Assembly: GCA_964457755.1 (NCBI GenBank)
Contig: CAYWGC010000027.1
Coordinates: forward strand, 1-50,221
Origin: Tharpella sp964457755
GTDB taxonomy: Bacteria; Desulfobacterota; Anaeroferrophillalia; Anaeroferrophillales; Tharpellaceae
Length of the DNA: 50,221 nt
Direction: 5' to 3'
Shown: positions 42,210 to 50,221 of the stretch, one piece after another
Layout of the letters: each line of letters starts with the position of its first letter
How positions within the stretch are numbered: position 1 is the first letter of the stretch
Made by a program: the position numbers and the translations under genes
Notes under the pieces: model-generated
What the model was told of the DNA's origin: nothing
Database searches by the model: none
Seen by the model: only the letters and a program-made list of their open reading frames with translations

Positions 42210-42905
42210 TTATTTTCCGACACTGACAACTGACGACTGATCACTGATCACTAAATCGGGCCAAGAGATTAGACACTGATCTTCAAGCAGTTCTTCAGCA
42301 TCGCCGGATATAAATACTTTTCGATCTTTGACCCGTAAATTACCGGCACAATAGAGGGCCAGGACTCGGGGGAAAATTTTATGTTCACAGCGCAGAATAC
42401 GGGCCGCCAGACGCTCTTCGCTATCATTTGACAATACCGGGACGGCGGCCTGCATAATAATTGGCCCATGATCAACTTCTTCATCGACAAAATGAACTGT
42501 GCAACCGGCCAATTTCACCCCATAAGCAAAAGCTTGCGCCTGCCCGTGGGTACCAGGAAAAGAGGGGAGAATAGCAGGGTGGATATTGATGACTCGATCA
42601 GGAAAAGCAGCCAGAAAAGGAGCCCCTAAAACCCGCATAAAACCAGCGAGAACAACTAGATCAATGGAACTCTCCTGAAGTGTACGCAATAACTCGCGGT
42701 CAAAAGCATGACGATCAGGATAATCAACATGTTTTATAACTTTGGTCGGGATACCGGCATTTTGGGCCCGGATTAAACCATAAGCCGCTGCATCATTGCT
42801 GATAACCAGCGCGATCTCAGCCGCAATTTCACCCCGCTTAACAGCCTCAATAATTGACTGTAGATTACTCCCACTGCCGGAGATCAAGACTCCGATTTTA
42901 ATCAT
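42210..42905 (-). CDS. purN: phosphoribosylglycinamide formyltransferase
   Basis: Third step of purine synthesis, using 10-formyltetrahydrofolate. 231 residues. Signatures are VLISGSGSNLQS near 6-17, catalytic NIHPAILPSFPGTHG near 107-121, and HFVDEEVDHGPII with the catalytic D near 142. The protein should end soon after IKDRKVFI-type residues; here about 25 more residues end in SDQSSVVSVG, encoded by 7-bp repeats. It begins 8 bp inside the purM 3' end. Confidence 0.95.
   Translation of the reverse strand: MIKIGVLISGSGSNLQSIIEAVKRGEIAAEIALVISNDAAAYGLIRAQNAGIPTKVIKHVDYPDRHAFDRELLRTLQESSIDLVVLAGFMRVLGAPFLAAFPDRVINIHPAILPSFPGTHGQAQAFAYGVKLAGCTVHFVDEEVDHGPIIMQAAVPVLSNDSEERLAARILRCEHKIFPRVLALYCAGNLRVKDRKVFISGDAEELLEDQCLISWPDLVISDQSSVVSVGK
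42221..42255 (+). repeat. five 7-bp repeats at the 3' end of purN
   Basis: Plus strand reads CACTGAC, AACTGAC, GACTGAT, CACTGAT, CACTAAA in register. It encodes most of the extra C-terminus of PurN. The core ACTGAC/T is shared with the array at the aroE 3' end. Confidence 0.8.
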
Positions 42906-43980
42906 CTTTACGCCGAGCCTTATCGGTATTCAAAAAAAGAATAGACTCCGCCTCAGGCTCCCGCTTAGCGATCTCACCAATCAGATAAGCCTTTTCACCA
43001 AGACCATGGAGGCGCACAAGAATATCATCGACATCTTCGGCTGCCACAATCAAAGCCATACCGATGCCACAGTTAAAGGTTGTCAGCATCTCTTTTTCAT
43101 CGACCTTACCCTGGCGGGCAATGAGCTCGAAAATCGGCATCCGCGGCCACGTCAACAAATCGATCTGCACCTGGCAGCGATCGGGTACCACCCTGACGAC
43201 ATTCTCCTGCAGGCCGCCGCCGGTGATATGAGCCACACCATGCAAACGAAAATCGCGTTGCAGGTTAAGGATTGTACGCACATAGATTCGGGTTGGCCGC
43301 AAGAGCTCCTCTCCTAGAGTCAACTCGAGTTCGGGCAATCTTTCAGCCAGACCATAAGCACTCTCTTCGAGTAAAACCTGACGCGCCAGAGAGTACCCAT
43401 TACTATGTAACCCCGAAGAGGCGAGACCAATAATCTGATCACCGACCTTGACTTCTGAACCATCGATAAGCTGAGATTTATCAACAATGCCGACAGCAAA
43501 ACCCGCTAATTCATAATCTGAACCCTGATAAAAACCCGGCATTTCGGCACTCTCTCCACCGATCAGAGAGCAACCCGCCTCTTTACAACCATTAGCAATA
43601 CCGGCAATAATCTCAGTAGCCCGCTTAACATTAAGCCGACTGCTGGCTAGATAATCGAGAAAGAAAAGAGGTTCGGCCCCTTGTACGACAATATCGTTGA
43701 CCACCATGGCCACCAGATCGATGCCAATCGTATCGTGTTTATCCACTAAAAACGCAATCTTTAACTTGGTACCAACCCCATCAGTGGAAGAGACCAGTAT
43801 GGGATCGCGATAATTTTCCGTATGCAGGGAAAAAAGCGCCCCAAAACCACCAATATCAGCCAAAACCTCGGGCCTGAAAGTATCTTTCACCAAGGGGGCA
43901 ATATTTTTAACCAGACGATTCCCAGCTTCAATATCAACCCCGGCATCCTTATAGGTCATTCCTTTTTCCAATGTACTCAT
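42898..43980 (-). CDS. purM: phosphoribosylformylglycinamidine cyclo-ligase
   Basis: AIR synthetase, fifth step of purine synthesis. 360 residues from the chosen start MSTLEKGMTYKDAGVDIEAGN; AAGGA precedes it by eight bases, and the 16-codon upstream extension has no family match. Signatures are STDGVGTKLKIA near 65, GIDLVAMVVNDIVVQGAEPLFF near 85, LIGGESAEMPGFY near 140, and HITGGGLQENVVRV near 252. The C-terminus carries an acidic tail. It forms a unit with purN. Confidence 0.96.
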   Translation of the reverse strand: MSTLEKGMTYKDAGVDIEAGNRLVKNIAPLVKDTFRPEVLADIGGFGALFSLHTENYRDPILVSSTDGVGTKLKIAFLVDKHDTIGIDLVAMVVNDIVVQGAEPLFFLDYLASSRLNVKRATEIIAGIANGCKEAGCSLIGGESAEMPGFYQGSDYELAGFAVGIVDKSQLIDGSEVKVGDQIIGLASSGLHSNGYSLARQVLLEESAYGLAERLPELELTLGEELLRPTRIYVRTILNLQRDFRLHGVAHITGGGLQENVVRVVPDRCQVQIDLLTWPRMPIFELIARQGKVDEKEMLTTFNCGIGMALIVAAEDVDDILVRLHGLGEKAYLIGEIAKREPEAESILFLNTDKARRKDD

Positions 43981-44072
43981 ATCTATTTTCCTTTGTATAT
44001 TAGATCCAGCAAAACCGGAACCAAACATTTTTTGTAGTATCTTTCAATTGTAACGAAATGAAGATGAAAAAG

Positions 44073-45401
44073 TCAAACTTTATCTTCCTGCAACAATTTA
44101 AAGATCTGCTCCAAAGAGGCCATCGTGCGACTCACTGCCCCCCGTTGACGACGCACTGTAGCGGCCGCTTTAACGCCCTCTTGCAAAGCAAATGCGGGCT
44201 CTTGCAGACAGCGTATAAGAAGATTTTCAAGAGCATTCCGGTCGGCAGCCGGAAGCCCCCCACCCTGTTCATCAAGATAGCTGAAGCCGTCTTTAAAATT
44301 CGCAACATGAACTCCATGCACCACGGCTTTGGCAAAAATCGCCGCCTCCAAGGGGTTATGGCCACCGACTCCGGGCACCAGAGTCCCGCCAATAATCGCA
44401 AAACGGGATAAATTGTAGAAATGGATCAGATCTCCCAGGGTATCAAGCAAAAGCACCGTTGGCACTTCATCTAAAACGAGCCCCCCTGCTTTTTCTTTGA
44501 GACCCGAAAAGCGCTGGAAATCGAACCCTTTCACAGCCAGCAACTCGGCCACCTCAATAAAGCGCTGAGGATGGCGGGGAGCAATCACCAAACAAGCAGT
44601 TGCGAAGGTTTCAGGATATTGCTGAAGACATTTTTCCCAAACGGCAAGAAGTATCTCCTCTTCCCCAGTATGCGTCGAACCGGCAACCACAACCGCTATC
44701 CCAACAGGAAAAAGCTCTCGGTAGAGGGTTGGCGATGCACCCTCGTCGGGAGAGAGCACATCAAACTTCATATTACCGCTTAAAACAATGCACTCTGGAG
44801 AGGTGCCAAGCTCTGCAAAACGCTGACCGGACACTTGGTCCTGGACCATAACAAGATCAGGGATCGCAAACATAGAACTCGTAAAAAAATTAAAAAAACG
44901 ATAACTTGTAAAACTCTGCAAAGAGAGTCGGGCATTTACCAGAGCCATGGGCACTTTGTGGCGACCGACATAACGCAGCAGATTGGGCCAGAGTTCAGTC
45001 TCAGCAACAATCAGCATAGAGGGCCGGAAATAACGAAAAAAAAGGGGCCACATCCCCGGCAGATCGAGCGGCAGCAAAACCACTCGTGCATTTGGAAAAA
45101 GTCTTATGGCCGTTTGCCGACCAGTTATGGTCATGGTCGTTAGCAAAATGTCGGTTTCAGGATAACGCGCCTTCCAGATCTCAATCAAAGGCAGCATCAT
45201 CTGCACTTCACCAACGGAGGCCCCGTGAAACCAAACTGTCCGGGAAACCTTACCATTTCCACTTCGCAGCTGCGGCCAACCGTAACCCAGACGCTCGCCG
45301 AGACCTTCAAGACTCCCCTGCCGGCGCTGCATATACCACAACAATAACGGCCAGAACAGAAACAACAGTGTACAAAGTAAGAAATTATAGATGAGATACA
45401 A
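44073..45401 (-). CDS. waaA: 3-deoxy-D-manno-octulosonic acid (Kdo) transferase
   Basis: Adds Kdo from CMP-Kdo to lipid A precursor at the inner face of the inner membrane, proof of lipopolysaccharide. 442 residues: N-terminal membrane helix (4-24), catalytic region WFHGASVGEVQ near 53-63 with the conserved acid E, TTMTITGRQTA near 88, and the CMP-binding part with GSTHTGEEE near 236, APRHPQRF near 270 and GGTLVPGVGGHNPLEAA near 332-348. Start is TTG, three bases after the stop of the upstream gene and without a clear ribosome site, so translation is probably coupled. Confidence 0.94.
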   Translation of the reverse strand: MYLIYNFLLCTLLFLFWPLLLWYMQRRQGSLEGLGERLGYGWPQLRSGNGKVSRTVWFHGASVGEVQMMLPLIEIWKARYPETDILLTTMTITGRQTAIRLFPNARVVLLPLDLPGMWPLFFRYFRPSMLIVAETELWPNLLRYVGRHKVPMALVNARLSLQSFTSYRFFNFFTSSMFAIPDLVMVQDQVSGQRFAELGTSPECIVLSGNMKFDVLSPDEGASPTLYRELFPVGIAVVVAGSTHTGEEEILLAVWEKCLQQYPETFATACLVIAPRHPQRFIEVAELLAVKGFDFQRFSGLKEKAGGLVLDEVPTVLLLDTLGDLIHFYNLSRFAIIGGTLVPGVGGHNPLEAAIFAKAVVHGVHVANFKDGFSYLDEQGGGLPAADRNALENLLIRCLQEPAFALQEGVKAAATVRRQRGAVSRTMASLEQIFKLLQEDKV

Positions 45402-45403
45402 AG

Positions 45404-46183
45404 CTAGACAATCCCCAAACTGCCGGCCAGGCTGCGGTTACTGTTTAAATCCATCTCCATGGCAATAATATCTTCGGGGGTCCCGAGATCACGCCAATAA
45501 TATTGATCTTGCGTATCGACCATGTGACTGACAATATCCAGACGACCCGCAGCCAGCAGGCGACGATAAAAAGCAATCAGGGAAAAAGGTCGGCCAGGTG
45601 CTTCCCGCGCCATCAGATCAAGTAGCCGTGGTGAACATATCTGCATGCCGGTGTAGGCTAAAAGCCGGTTTCCGAAATCCGGCCGCAAACTCCCAAAACC
45701 CCTGATCCGGCCCGAAAAATCGACCTCAACCTGATTATAACGCTCTCGGTCATGGAGAAGCATGGTCACCAATGACCCCCTTTTTAAGTGTTGAACAAGC
45801 GCTGAACGCAAAGGGATGTTGGTAGCCACATCGGCATTAGTCGTCACAAAAAAGGGGCCCCGCAGATAGTGAGAAGCGTTACGGAGAGCCCCGCCAATAT
45901 CAAGGATCAAAGGCTCATAAAGATACTTTAATCTCTGAAAACCAGCCCCAGACTTCTCTAAAAAAACCTCTAACTGTGAGGAGAGATGATGACCGTTGAC
46001 AACCAGGGTCTCGGGCTTTAGTTTCCTTAATCGAGTTAGGGTAAGGGCCAACATCGGCACGCCTGCAACCGGCACCAGCGGTTTCGGAATCCGGTCGGTC
46101 ATGGGTTTCAGTCGCGTCCCAAAACCCGCCGCCAGAACCATGGCCCGCCACCCCGGCAAGAGCAGAGGATTTCTGAAAGACAT
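45404..46183 (-). CDS. sugar-phosphate nucleotidyltransferase
   Basis: 259 residues with the NTP-transferase signature MVLAAGFGTRLKPMTDRIPKPLVPV (pyrophosphorylase loop near 15-39, split as AAGFGTRL and PKPLVPV), metal-binding NADV in VTTNADVATN near 114, and a C-terminal YYWRDLGTPEDI. Similar enzymes make GDP-mannose, GDP-heptose-like or UDP-MurNAc sugars. Next to waaA an envelope-sugar role is likely, but the substrate cannot be named. It diverges from ahbD. Confidence 0.88.
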   Translation of the reverse strand: MSFRNPLLLPGWRAMVLAAGFGTRLKPMTDRIPKPLVPVAGVPMLALTLTRLRKLKPETLVVNGHHLSSQLEVFLEKSGAGFQRLKYLYEPLILDIGGALRNASHYLRGPFFVTTNADVATNIPLRSALVQHLKRGSLVTMLLHDRERYNQVEVDFSGRIRGFGSLRPDFGNRLLAYTGMQICSPRLLDLMAREAPGRPFSLIAFYRRLLAAGRLDIVSHMVDTQDQYYWRDLGTPEDIIAMEMDLNSNRSLAGSLGIV

Positions 46184-46387
46184 ATAAATTTAACCTACCT
46201 TACAAACAAAACGATGAAGTTAAGAAACTGTAAATTTGCGCAAACTTAAATCAAACAGTTACAATTTTTCTTGCCAAAAGGGCCCACCATAGTTTATGCT
46301 GAACAGCATGTAACACCATCTAATGGAAAGCCCTAACCATGTCAACCGGACAACCCGGCATAACCCTAATTTTCAAGGCAAATTAAT

Positions 46388-47488
46388 ATGCACCCTGAAA
46401 CCGAAAAAAAGAGCCCCAAACATCACAGCGAACCAGGCCCCCCGGAATTACGTATGATCGCCTGGGAGACCACCAGAAGCTGCAACCTCTCCTGCATCCA
46501 CTGTCGTGCCTCAGCTGAAAAAGGGCCCTACCCCGGAGAACTCGACACCCAAAAAGCCTTTGAATTCTTGGATACCGTAGCGTCGTTCAGTAAACCGGTT
46601 ATCATCTTAACCGGCGGTGAACCAATGTTGCGCGACGACATCTATGAGCTCGCCGCTTACGGCACCAAACTCGGTCTACGCATGGTTATGGCGACCAACG
46701 GCACCCTGGTTGACCAGAACAGCATTAAAAGGATGATCGACAGCGGCATTCAGAGAATAAGTGTCAGCTTAGATGGTGCTAATGCCGAAACCCATGATAA
46801 CTTCCGTCAGGTCAAAGGCTCATTTGCCAACTCTCTGAGAGCCTTGGATTATGCCCGGGATGGCGGCCTTGAGTTTCAGGTCAACACGACTATAACGAAG
46901 CTTAATCTTACGGAAATTCCGGCGATCCTCGATCTTACCGTAAAACTGGGCGCTGTAGCCCATCATATCTTTCTTCTGGTGCCCACCGGCCGGGGTAAAG
47001 AACTCGAAGAGCAGGAGATCCCTGCTGAGGAATATGAGAGAACCTTAAACTGGTTTTACGACCAGCGCGACAAAGTTTCCCTGCAACTCAAAGCGACCTG
47101 TGCCCCCCATTATCATCGCATTTTACGACAGCGCAGTAAAGCTGAAGGCAAAAAAGTAACCTTTAAGACCCATGGCCTTGATGCTGTCACCCGGGGTTGT
47201 TTGGGCGGTATCGGTTTCTGCTTTGTCTCGCATACCGGCGATGTCCAACCCTGCGGCTATCTCGAAGCCAAGGCTGGCAATATTCTCGAAACCAACTTTC
47301 AGAAAATCTGGGAAGATTCTCAAGTCTTCAACAAGCTTAGAGATTATGATTCACTCGAAGGGAAATGCGGTATCTGTGAATACAAAAGGGTTTGCGGCGG
47401 CTGCCGAGCCCGAGCTTTTGAGGCCACCGGCAATTTTATGGCGGAAGAGCCCTACTGCGTCTACGAACCTAAAAAACTGAACAAATAA
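46388..47488 (+). CDS. ahbD: heme b synthase AhbD, radical SAM/SPASM protein
   Basis: 366 residues. Radical SAM cluster motif C32-x3-C36-x2-C39 in TRSCNLSCIHCRAS, GGEP near 77, SVSLDG near 124, and a C-terminal SPASM-type cluster region with CLGGIGFCFVSHTGDVQPCGYL and the KCGICEYKRVCGGCRARA run ending EEPYCVYEPKK. The N-terminal and C-terminal patterns match AhbD, which converts iron-coproporphyrin III to heme b in the siroheme-based anaerobic heme pathway, rather than AhbC, which has a different start. Other ahb genes are not in the window. AAGG lies upstream of the ATG. Confidence 0.86.
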   Translation: MHPETEKKSPKHHSEPGPPELRMIAWETTRSCNLSCIHCRASAEKGPYPGELDTQKAFEFLDTVASFSKPVIILTGGEPMLRDDIYELAAYGTKLGLRMVMATNGTLVDQNSIKRMIDSGIQRISVSLDGANAETHDNFRQVKGSFANSLRALDYARDGGLEFQVNTTITKLNLTEIPAILDLTVKLGAVAHHIFLLVPTGRGKELEEQEIPAEEYERTLNWFYDQRDKVSLQLKATCAPHYHRILRQRSKAEGKKVTFKTHGLDAVTRGCLGGIGFCFVSHTGDVQPCGYLEAKAGNILETNFQKIWEDSQVFNKLRDYDSLEGKCGICEYKRVCGGCRARAFEATGNFMAEEPYCVYEPKKLNK

Positions 47489-47496
47489 CCGGGACA

Positions 47497-47639
47497 ATGG
47501 AAACCGCCCTCCTGGTTGCCCTCTGCATGACCGGCTTGATCGGCACCTTATTACCGGTCAAGCCGGTAACGGACTGATCTTTGTCGGTGCCCGGGCTCTG
47601 ATCTGGCACAGCACTCCGACAAAAACCATCCTCCTTTAG
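47497..47639 (+). pseudogene. remnant of a DUF456 membrane protein gene
   Basis: The ATG at 47497 opens METALLVALCMTGLIGTLLPVKPV and stops at TGA 47575. After a shift of one frame the text continues GNGLIFVGARALIW to a TAG at 47637. Together they match the start of DUF456 proteins (LLVAL..AGL.GTLLP..PG..LIF.GAL). Intact members are about 150 residues, so most of the gene is gone. A 10-bp inverted repeat (47530-47539, 47558-47567) lies near the break. It sits 8 bp after ahbD and was probably once cotranscribed. Confidence 0.7.
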
Positions 47640-47655
47640 TGCCTTACGCCTCCAA

Positions 47656-50115
47656 CTAACCTTGTAAAACTGCCAACAAAGATTCGATTTTGTAAGGTTT
47701 GGCGACCATACCGTCAAAACCATACGCCTTATAATCGGCCATCACCGGATCTTGGGAGTAACCGCTGGAGACGATTGCTTTAACATCACCATCTAACTCG
47801 CGAAGCCGCTTAATCGCCTCACGCCCCCCCATACCACCGGGGATTGAAAGATCCATTAAAACAGCCGCAAATTGCAAACCATCCCGCAACGCTTTTTCAT
47901 AAGTTTCGAGCAATGCCACACCATCGGCAACCGCCACCACCTCATAACCCAGCATCTCCAACATCTCAGTTACGACCTCACGGATCACCTCCTCGTCATC
48001 CATAAGCAGGACTCGACCAATCTTAGTTTCGGCCTCAACTATTAATGATGACTCAATGGATTGAAACGGCGGTTTTTCTCTGAGTTGACCGGTTGCCGGC
48101 AGAAAAAAAGTGAAGGTTGAGCCCATACCTGGTTCAGAAACGACATCAAGACAACCACCATGATTGCTGACGATGGAGAAGCTTGTCGCCAGCCCGAGGC
48201 CACTACCACTCTCCTTGGTTGTATAGTAGGGTTCGAATATATGCGGGATGATCTCCGGATTAATACCACAACCCTGATCACGGACTGAGACTTTAACATA
48301 AAAACCCGGATTTAAGCTTACGCCGGAATCTTCGCTAATCTCCTGATTCGCGATAGTAATCAGCACAACCCCAGCATCGGCCATCGCCTGACGGCAATTG
48401 GTGACCAGATTATTGACGACTTGACTGATCTGCCCGCCATCAATCTCAACTGTCCAGATCTTATCTTCAAACTCGTATTCAACTTTCACCTGAGAACCGT
48501 GCAGGACAAATTCGGCTGAATCTTTAACCAGCGATGGTAGTTCCATCTCACCTTTAACCGGAGCCCCGCCTTTGGCGAAAGTCAAAAGCTGATGGGCCAG
48601 GGAGACAGCTCGAACAATCGCTTTTTCAGCATTTGCGAGATGTTTCTGGGTTGTGGCAAAGCCCTGACTATAAGAGAGCCTGAGCAGATCAAGACTGCCT
48701 TGTAAGCCCATCAACAGGTTATTAAAATCATGAGCAATACCACCAGCCAAAACCCCAACGGCCTCCAGTTTTTCACTGCGCAAACGTTCCTGCTGAAGCT
48801 TTTTCTCTTTCCGTACATCACGAAAAACCAGCACCACACCAAAACGTTGCCCATCCTGACCAATAATTGGCGCCGCACTATCAGCAACCACAATTTCTTC
48901 ACCTGTAAGAGAAATAAGCAGGGCATGATTTTCAAGCTCCACGACTCGATTCTCTTTCAGAACCAGGGCTACCGGGCAGGCAATGGTCTCACGACTACGT
49001 TCGTGAATAATCTTAAAAACCTGGCTAACCGCCAGACCTGAGGCGGCAGCACTACGCCAGCCGGTCAAGGCCTCGGCCACCGGATTAAGTAAAGTGACGC
49101 GGCCCTGGTTATCAGTGGTTATAACCCCATCACCAATGCTCCGCAAGGTAATGGCGAGACGTTCGCGCTCCGCAGCAAGAAACTCTTCGGCCAGTTTACG
49201 CAGGGTCACATCTCGATTGCTCCCCCGAACTCCGATATTTTTACCCGCAGAATCGGTTATCGGACGACAGATATGGTTCAACCAGCGGATTGAACCATCT
49301 TTATGACGAATACGAAACTCAATCGGTAGAAAACGACCATCCAGCAAAATTTTATGCCGGTGCCCAACAAATATCTCGCGATCTTCAGACAGAACGATCT
49401 CATTCATCAAGAGGTGATTGGCATAAAAATCCTCTCTAGAGTAACCGGTAATCTCCTGACATGAAGGAGATATATGGATGAATCTACCTTCCGGATCACG
49501 CCAGCACTCCATGTCGTAGGCGTAATCAGCAACGGTACGGTAACGCTCCTCACTTTCGCGCAACTGCATCTCAGCATTATCGCGCAACTGACGATCCTCT
49601 TTCAGTGAGTTTACCATCTGTTTAAAACATTGCGCAAAAGCACCAATCTCATCAGAGGAAAATTGACCTTCAGGAGCTTCCAGACTCCCGCCACGAATTT
49701 TCTCGGTAGCCTGATAGAGCCTTTCAATAGGTTGCGTCATCGAACGAGAAAGGTACCAGCTGCCAAACAGTATCAAACTCAAAGTAAAACAGAAAACATA
49801 GACAAAGGTGTTGCGTAAAGCATACGAAAAGGCATAAGTTTGCGCAATCGGTATCTCACTAACTACCATTAACGGCAGCCCCTCAATCCTGACTGCAACC
49901 CCTAAAACCGCTTCCCGATCCAGATTCAGATATTGACCAAGCCCGTACAATTCACCCTGTAAAACATTTGCAATCGGCAAAAGATGATCAACCTTGGAAC
50001 CTTTTAAAACATAGTTGAGATTACCATGGGAAACCACCGCTCCTGCAAAATTAACCAGAAAAAGCTTCCCTTGGCCAATTTTCTGGCGCGGAAAAGCATT
50101 AAAAAGATTTTTCAA
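47656..50115 (-). CDS. membrane hybrid sensor kinase (Cache-HAMP-PAS-PAS-HK-REC), N-terminus missing
   Basis: 819 residues from a TTG. C-terminal part of a Cache sensor (1-98), membrane helix (103-122), HAMP (122-175), PAS (about 190-310), PAS (320-435), HisKA with H462 in GGIAHDFNNLL, HATPase with the QGCGINP and GSGLGLAT motifs, and a receiver with D755 in LMDLSIPGG. The H-D-F-N-N box places the kinase with the NtrB-like type. The same frame upstream still reads as Cache-like protein (SLTTGKQQGYLFAELAL) back to a TAG at 50191-50193, so the true N-terminus, with the first membrane helix, is lost by mutation, misassembly or a contig end. Confidence 0.85.
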   Translation of the reverse strand: MKNLFNAFPRQKIGQGKLFLVNFAGAVVSHGNLNYVLKGSKVDHLLPIANVLQGELYGLGQYLNLDREAVLGVAVRIEGLPLMVVSEIPIAQTYAFSYALRNTFVYVFCFTLSLILFGSWYLSRSMTQPIERLYQATEKIRGGSLEAPEGQFSSDEIGAFAQCFKQMVNSLKEDRQLRDNAEMQLRESEERYRTVADYAYDMECWRDPEGRFIHISPSCQEITGYSREDFYANHLLMNEIVLSEDREIFVGHRHKILLDGRFLPIEFRIRHKDGSIRWLNHICRPITDSAGKNIGVRGSNRDVTLRKLAEEFLAAERERLAITLRSIGDGVITTDNQGRVTLLNPVAEALTGWRSAAASGLAVSQVFKIIHERSRETIACPVALVLKENRVVELENHALLISLTGEEIVVADSAAPIIGQDGQRFGVVLVFRDVRKEKKLQQERLRSEKLEAVGVLAGGIAHDFNNLLMGLQGSLDLLRLSYSQGFATTQKHLANAEKAIVRAVSLAHQLLTFAKGGAPVKGEMELPSLVKDSAEFVLHGSQVKVEYEFEDKIWTVEIDGGQISQVVNNLVTNCRQAMADAGVVLITIANQEISEDSGVSLNPGFYVKVSVRDQGCGINPEIIPHIFEPYYTTKESGSGLGLATSFSIVSNHGGCLDVVSEPGMGSTFTFFLPATGQLREKPPFQSIESSLIVEAETKIGRVLLMDDEEVIREVVTEMLEMLGYEVVAVADGVALLETYEKALRDGLQFAAVLMDLSIPGGMGGREAIKRLRELDGDVKAIVSSGYSQDPVMADYKAYGFDGMVAKPYKIESLLAVLQG

Positions 50116-50221
50116 GGCCAGTTCGGCAAACAGATATCCCTGCTGTTTGCCGGTCGTTAAAGAGGTGATGGGTACGGTGGACCCGAGCGTCTAGACAACT
50201 TTTTGTAATGTTAAGCTATAG

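Noticed and set aside
47575..47577. TGA in the DUF456 fragment as a possible second selenocysteine codon
   Set aside because: Homology continues in a different frame after it, and reading through the TGA gives no DUF456-like sequence, so it is a frameshift rather than recoding.

Overview
The window reads as chromosome of a Gram-negative anaerobe, most likely a deltaproteobacterium (Desulfobacterota in the wide sense). This is inferred from gene content and not from a phylogeny. The clues are a selenocysteine apparatus, the anaerobic (Ahb) heme route, two TRAP transporters, a DUF4390-NtrYX unit, and lipopolysaccharide genes (waaA). Nearly all of the window is dense core genome. I see no phage, insertion sequence, CRISPR array or rRNA.

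Layout: tRNA-Lys (1-76, minus). Two convergent TRAP operons (336-3243 plus; 4071-7111 minus) flank a universal stress protein. Each has a strong stem-loop between the binding-protein gene and the permease genes. A long plus-strand block (7485-23205) carries DUF4390-ntrY-ntrX, parE-parC, a selenoprotein gene, an NFACT/RqcH gene, glcD-glcF and a cytoplasmic hybrid kinase. A long minus-strand block (31402 down to 23209) carries selC, tatA, folK, a transaldolase-like fsa, ybgF, rplU-rpmA, obgE and the shikimate genes aroE-aroA-aroK-aroC. A plus-strand selenium cluster (31671-33728: yedF, a cysteine desulfurase, a DUF3343 gene) diverges from selC. Next come a SPOR protein (minus) and lon (plus). 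A further minus-strand block (46183 down to 37926) holds a sugar nucleotidyltransferase, waaA, purM-purN, a kinase/P-loop fusion, a pseudopilin, an HD-GYP protein and a small anchored protein. The window closes with ahbD (plus), a DUF456 gene remnant, and a PAS/histidine kinase/receiver protein (minus) whose N-terminus is missing.

The main result is a linked selenium story. The sequence encodes tRNA-Sec (anticodon TCA). Beside it lies a three-gene cluster of the kind tied to selenium handling. About 15 kb away is an ArsC/Spx-like redox protein gene with an in-frame TGA at codon 12, in a U-T-S-C motif, followed by a good bacterial SECIS hairpin. Ordinary ORF calling misses this gene, because TGA is read as stop.

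Two families of unexplained repeats also stand out. One is a set of degenerate 7-bp tandem arrays at three gene ends (after parE, at the 3' end of aroE, at the 3' end of purN). The other is a palindrome-rich intergenic element present twice in opposite orientation, with one copy shortened. SelA, SelB and SelD are not in the window.
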